Below, piece after piece: positions 4,635-5,787 of a DNA stretch of 5,787 bases. The first letter of the stretch is position 1. The number at the start of each line of letters is the position of its first letter. Made by a program: the position numbers and the translations under genes. The DNA comes from Planctomycetota bacterium (GTDB taxonomy: Bacteria; Planctomycetota; Planctomycetia; Pirellulales; Thermoguttaceae): positions 1 through 5,787 of the forward strand of contig JAEWUR010000708.1 of NCBI GenBank assembly GCA_023397045.1, in the 5' to 3' direction. The notes below the pieces were generated by a model. It saw only the letters and a program-made list of their open reading frames with translations. It was not told the DNA's origin and did not search any database.

Positions 4635-5787
4635 TTAGAAGATGCCGAGGGCCGCGAGGCTGTACCGGACAACCAGGCCGGCGACGACGACGCTCACCAT
4701 GCTCATCAGTTTGATGAGAATGTTGAGGCTCGGACCGCTGGTGTCCTTGAACGGATCGCCGACGGTGTCGCCGACGACGGCCGCCTTGTGGGCGGAGGTG
4801 CCTTTGCCGCCGTGGGCGCCGGCTTCGATGTACTTCTTGGCGTTATCCCAGGTGCCGCCGGCGTTCGCCATGAAGATGGCGACGCAGAAGCCGCAGGTCA
4901 ACGCACCGACCAACAGGCCCATCACACCGGAAACGCCCAGCAACAAGCCGACGATAACCGGCGTCGCCAGTCCGAGCACCGAGGGAACGATCATTTCCTT
5001 CTGTGCAGCCTTCGTGCTAATCGCCACCGGCGAGGCATAGTCAGGCTTTTCGGTGTAATTCATGATGCCGGGCTTCTCGCGGAACTGGCGGCGAACCTCT
5101 TCGACCATGCCGAACGCGGCACGGCCGACGGCCTTCATCGTCATCGCGCAGAAGACGAACGTGGCCATCGCTCCGAGGAAGATGCCGACGAGAACCTTCG
5201 GATTCATCAGGTTGCAGGAGTAGTAGGTCATCCACTCGAGCATGTTGGCCGCATGGGTCGGGATCAGCGCATCGCCGGATGTCGCAAATCGCGGCTCGCC
5301 GGTGGACTCAGAGATGATGGTTTCATCGACGAGCACCGGGCCGTTCTTCGTGTCCAACTTATCCCAGACCTCGCCCACGCCCTTGTGACGCAGGAAATCG
5401 GGCATGGCCAGGTAGCTGACAATCTTCTTCGTCTCGGTCACCTTGGCGATATGCTGCGCGTTGAGCTTGTACCAGCCCGGCTCTTCCTTCGCGACGGCCG
5501 ATTGGGCCCAGTGCTCATGGCCCATCCGGACCTCTTCGATGTAGGCGGCCAACAAAGCCAACGCAGTCAACGCGGCGGAACCGATGGCAAAACCCTTGCC
5601 GGTGGCGGCCGTCGTGTTGCCAAGGCTGTCCAAGGCGTCGGTGCGACGGCGGACTTCCGGATCCAGGCCGGACATTTCGGCGTTACCGCCGGCATTGTCG
5701 GCGATCGGGCCGTAAGCGTCGGTGGCCAAGGTGATGCCCAGCGTGCTGAGCATGCCGACCGCGGCGATGCCGACCCCGTAGAGACCC
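4635..5787 (-). CDS. hppA: Membrane-bound ion-translocating pyrophosphatase, C-terminal part (partial)
   Basis: The visible 383 codons are open to the right edge; the N-terminal half lies outside the window. HppA couples PPi hydrolysis to H+ or Na+ pumping across the membrane. Counting from the Met at 5753, visible signatures are [10 protein letters not shown] (19-28, the PPi/Mg-binding end of TM11), [10 protein letters not shown] (45-54, TM12), [13 protein letters not shown] (295-307, TM15) and [17 protein letters not shown] (328-344) before TM16. Further membrane helices lie at about 186-208 and 253-273. Ala49 in GNTTA, where K+-independent enzymes carry Lys, points to the K+-dependent class. 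The Na+/H+ determinant is not in view. An unusual loop of about 110 residues (72-184) separates TM12 and TM13, where most family members have 10-20. From the known topology this loop would face away from the cytoplasm. A strong terminator follows. Confidence 0.97.
   Translation of the reverse strand, partial: GLYGVGIAAVGMLSTLGITLATDAYGPIADNAGGNAEMSGLDPEVRRRTDALDSLGNTTAATGKGFAIGSAALTALALLAAYIEEVRMGHEHWAQSAVAKEEPGWYKLNAQHIAKVTETKKIVSYLAMPDFLRHKGVGEVWDKLDTKNGPVLVDETIISESTGEPRFATSGDALIPTHAANMLEWMTYYSCNLMNPKVLVGIFLGAMATFVFCAMTMKAVGRAAFGMVEEVRRQFREKPGIMNYTEKPDYASPVAISTKAAQKEMIVPSVLGLATPVIVGLLLGVSGVMGLLVGALTCGFCVAIFMANAGGTWDNAKKYIEAGAHGGKGTSAHKAAVVGDTVGDPFKDTSGPSLNILIKLMSMVSVVVAGLVVRYSLAALGIF

Overview
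The window looks like part of a Planctomycetota chromosome, most likely Pirellulales-like. The evidence is the pairing of a Rhodopirellula/Verrucomicrobium-type ECF sigma factor with a membrane FecR/LamG-like protein, a tiny Arg-rich protein of a planctomycete type, and a membrane pyrophosphatase with a long extra loop. Short palindromic repeats lie in and between genes. The taxonomic call is inference from gene content; no rRNA or tRNA is present.

Layout: (1) 1-2617, minus strand: a two-gene operon, ECF sigma factor (2060-2617) then FecR/LamG-like protein (69-2063). The genes overlap by 4 bp (ATGA), and a probable Rho-independent terminator lies at 1-24. The FecR-like domain is interrupted in frame by a repeat-built insert (about 1128-1388) with four consecutive arrays of four 7- or 8-bp units, followed by a palindrome. 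(2) 2668-3473: an 806-bp element with 116-bp, about 94% identical terminal inverted repeats and TA at both edges. It has no credible ORF and carries one strong internal terminator and one weaker one. Its right edge abuts the greA Shine-Dalgarno sequence. (3) 3487-3963, plus strand: greA, complete at 158 aa. (4) 3964-4240: intergenic repeats (a nested double-hairpin REP-like unit and a second hairpin unit) and a bidirectional terminator. (5) 4241-4426, minus strand: a 61-aa basic protein with a visible sigma70-type promoter and strong SD. (6) 4562-4594: terminator of the next gene. (7) 4635-5787, minus strand: the C-terminal part of hppA, running off the right edge.

How the genes work together: the sigma factor and FecR-like protein probably form a sigma/anti-sigma-type regulatory pair. 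GreA (transcript cleavage factor) and HppA (PPi-driven ion pump) are housekeeping genes unrelated to it. The most notable points are the undescribed-looking long-TIR element between the sigma operon and greA, which has probably replaced the greA promoter region, and the frame-breaking micro-repeat arrays inside the FecR-like gene, which remain open in more than one frame.
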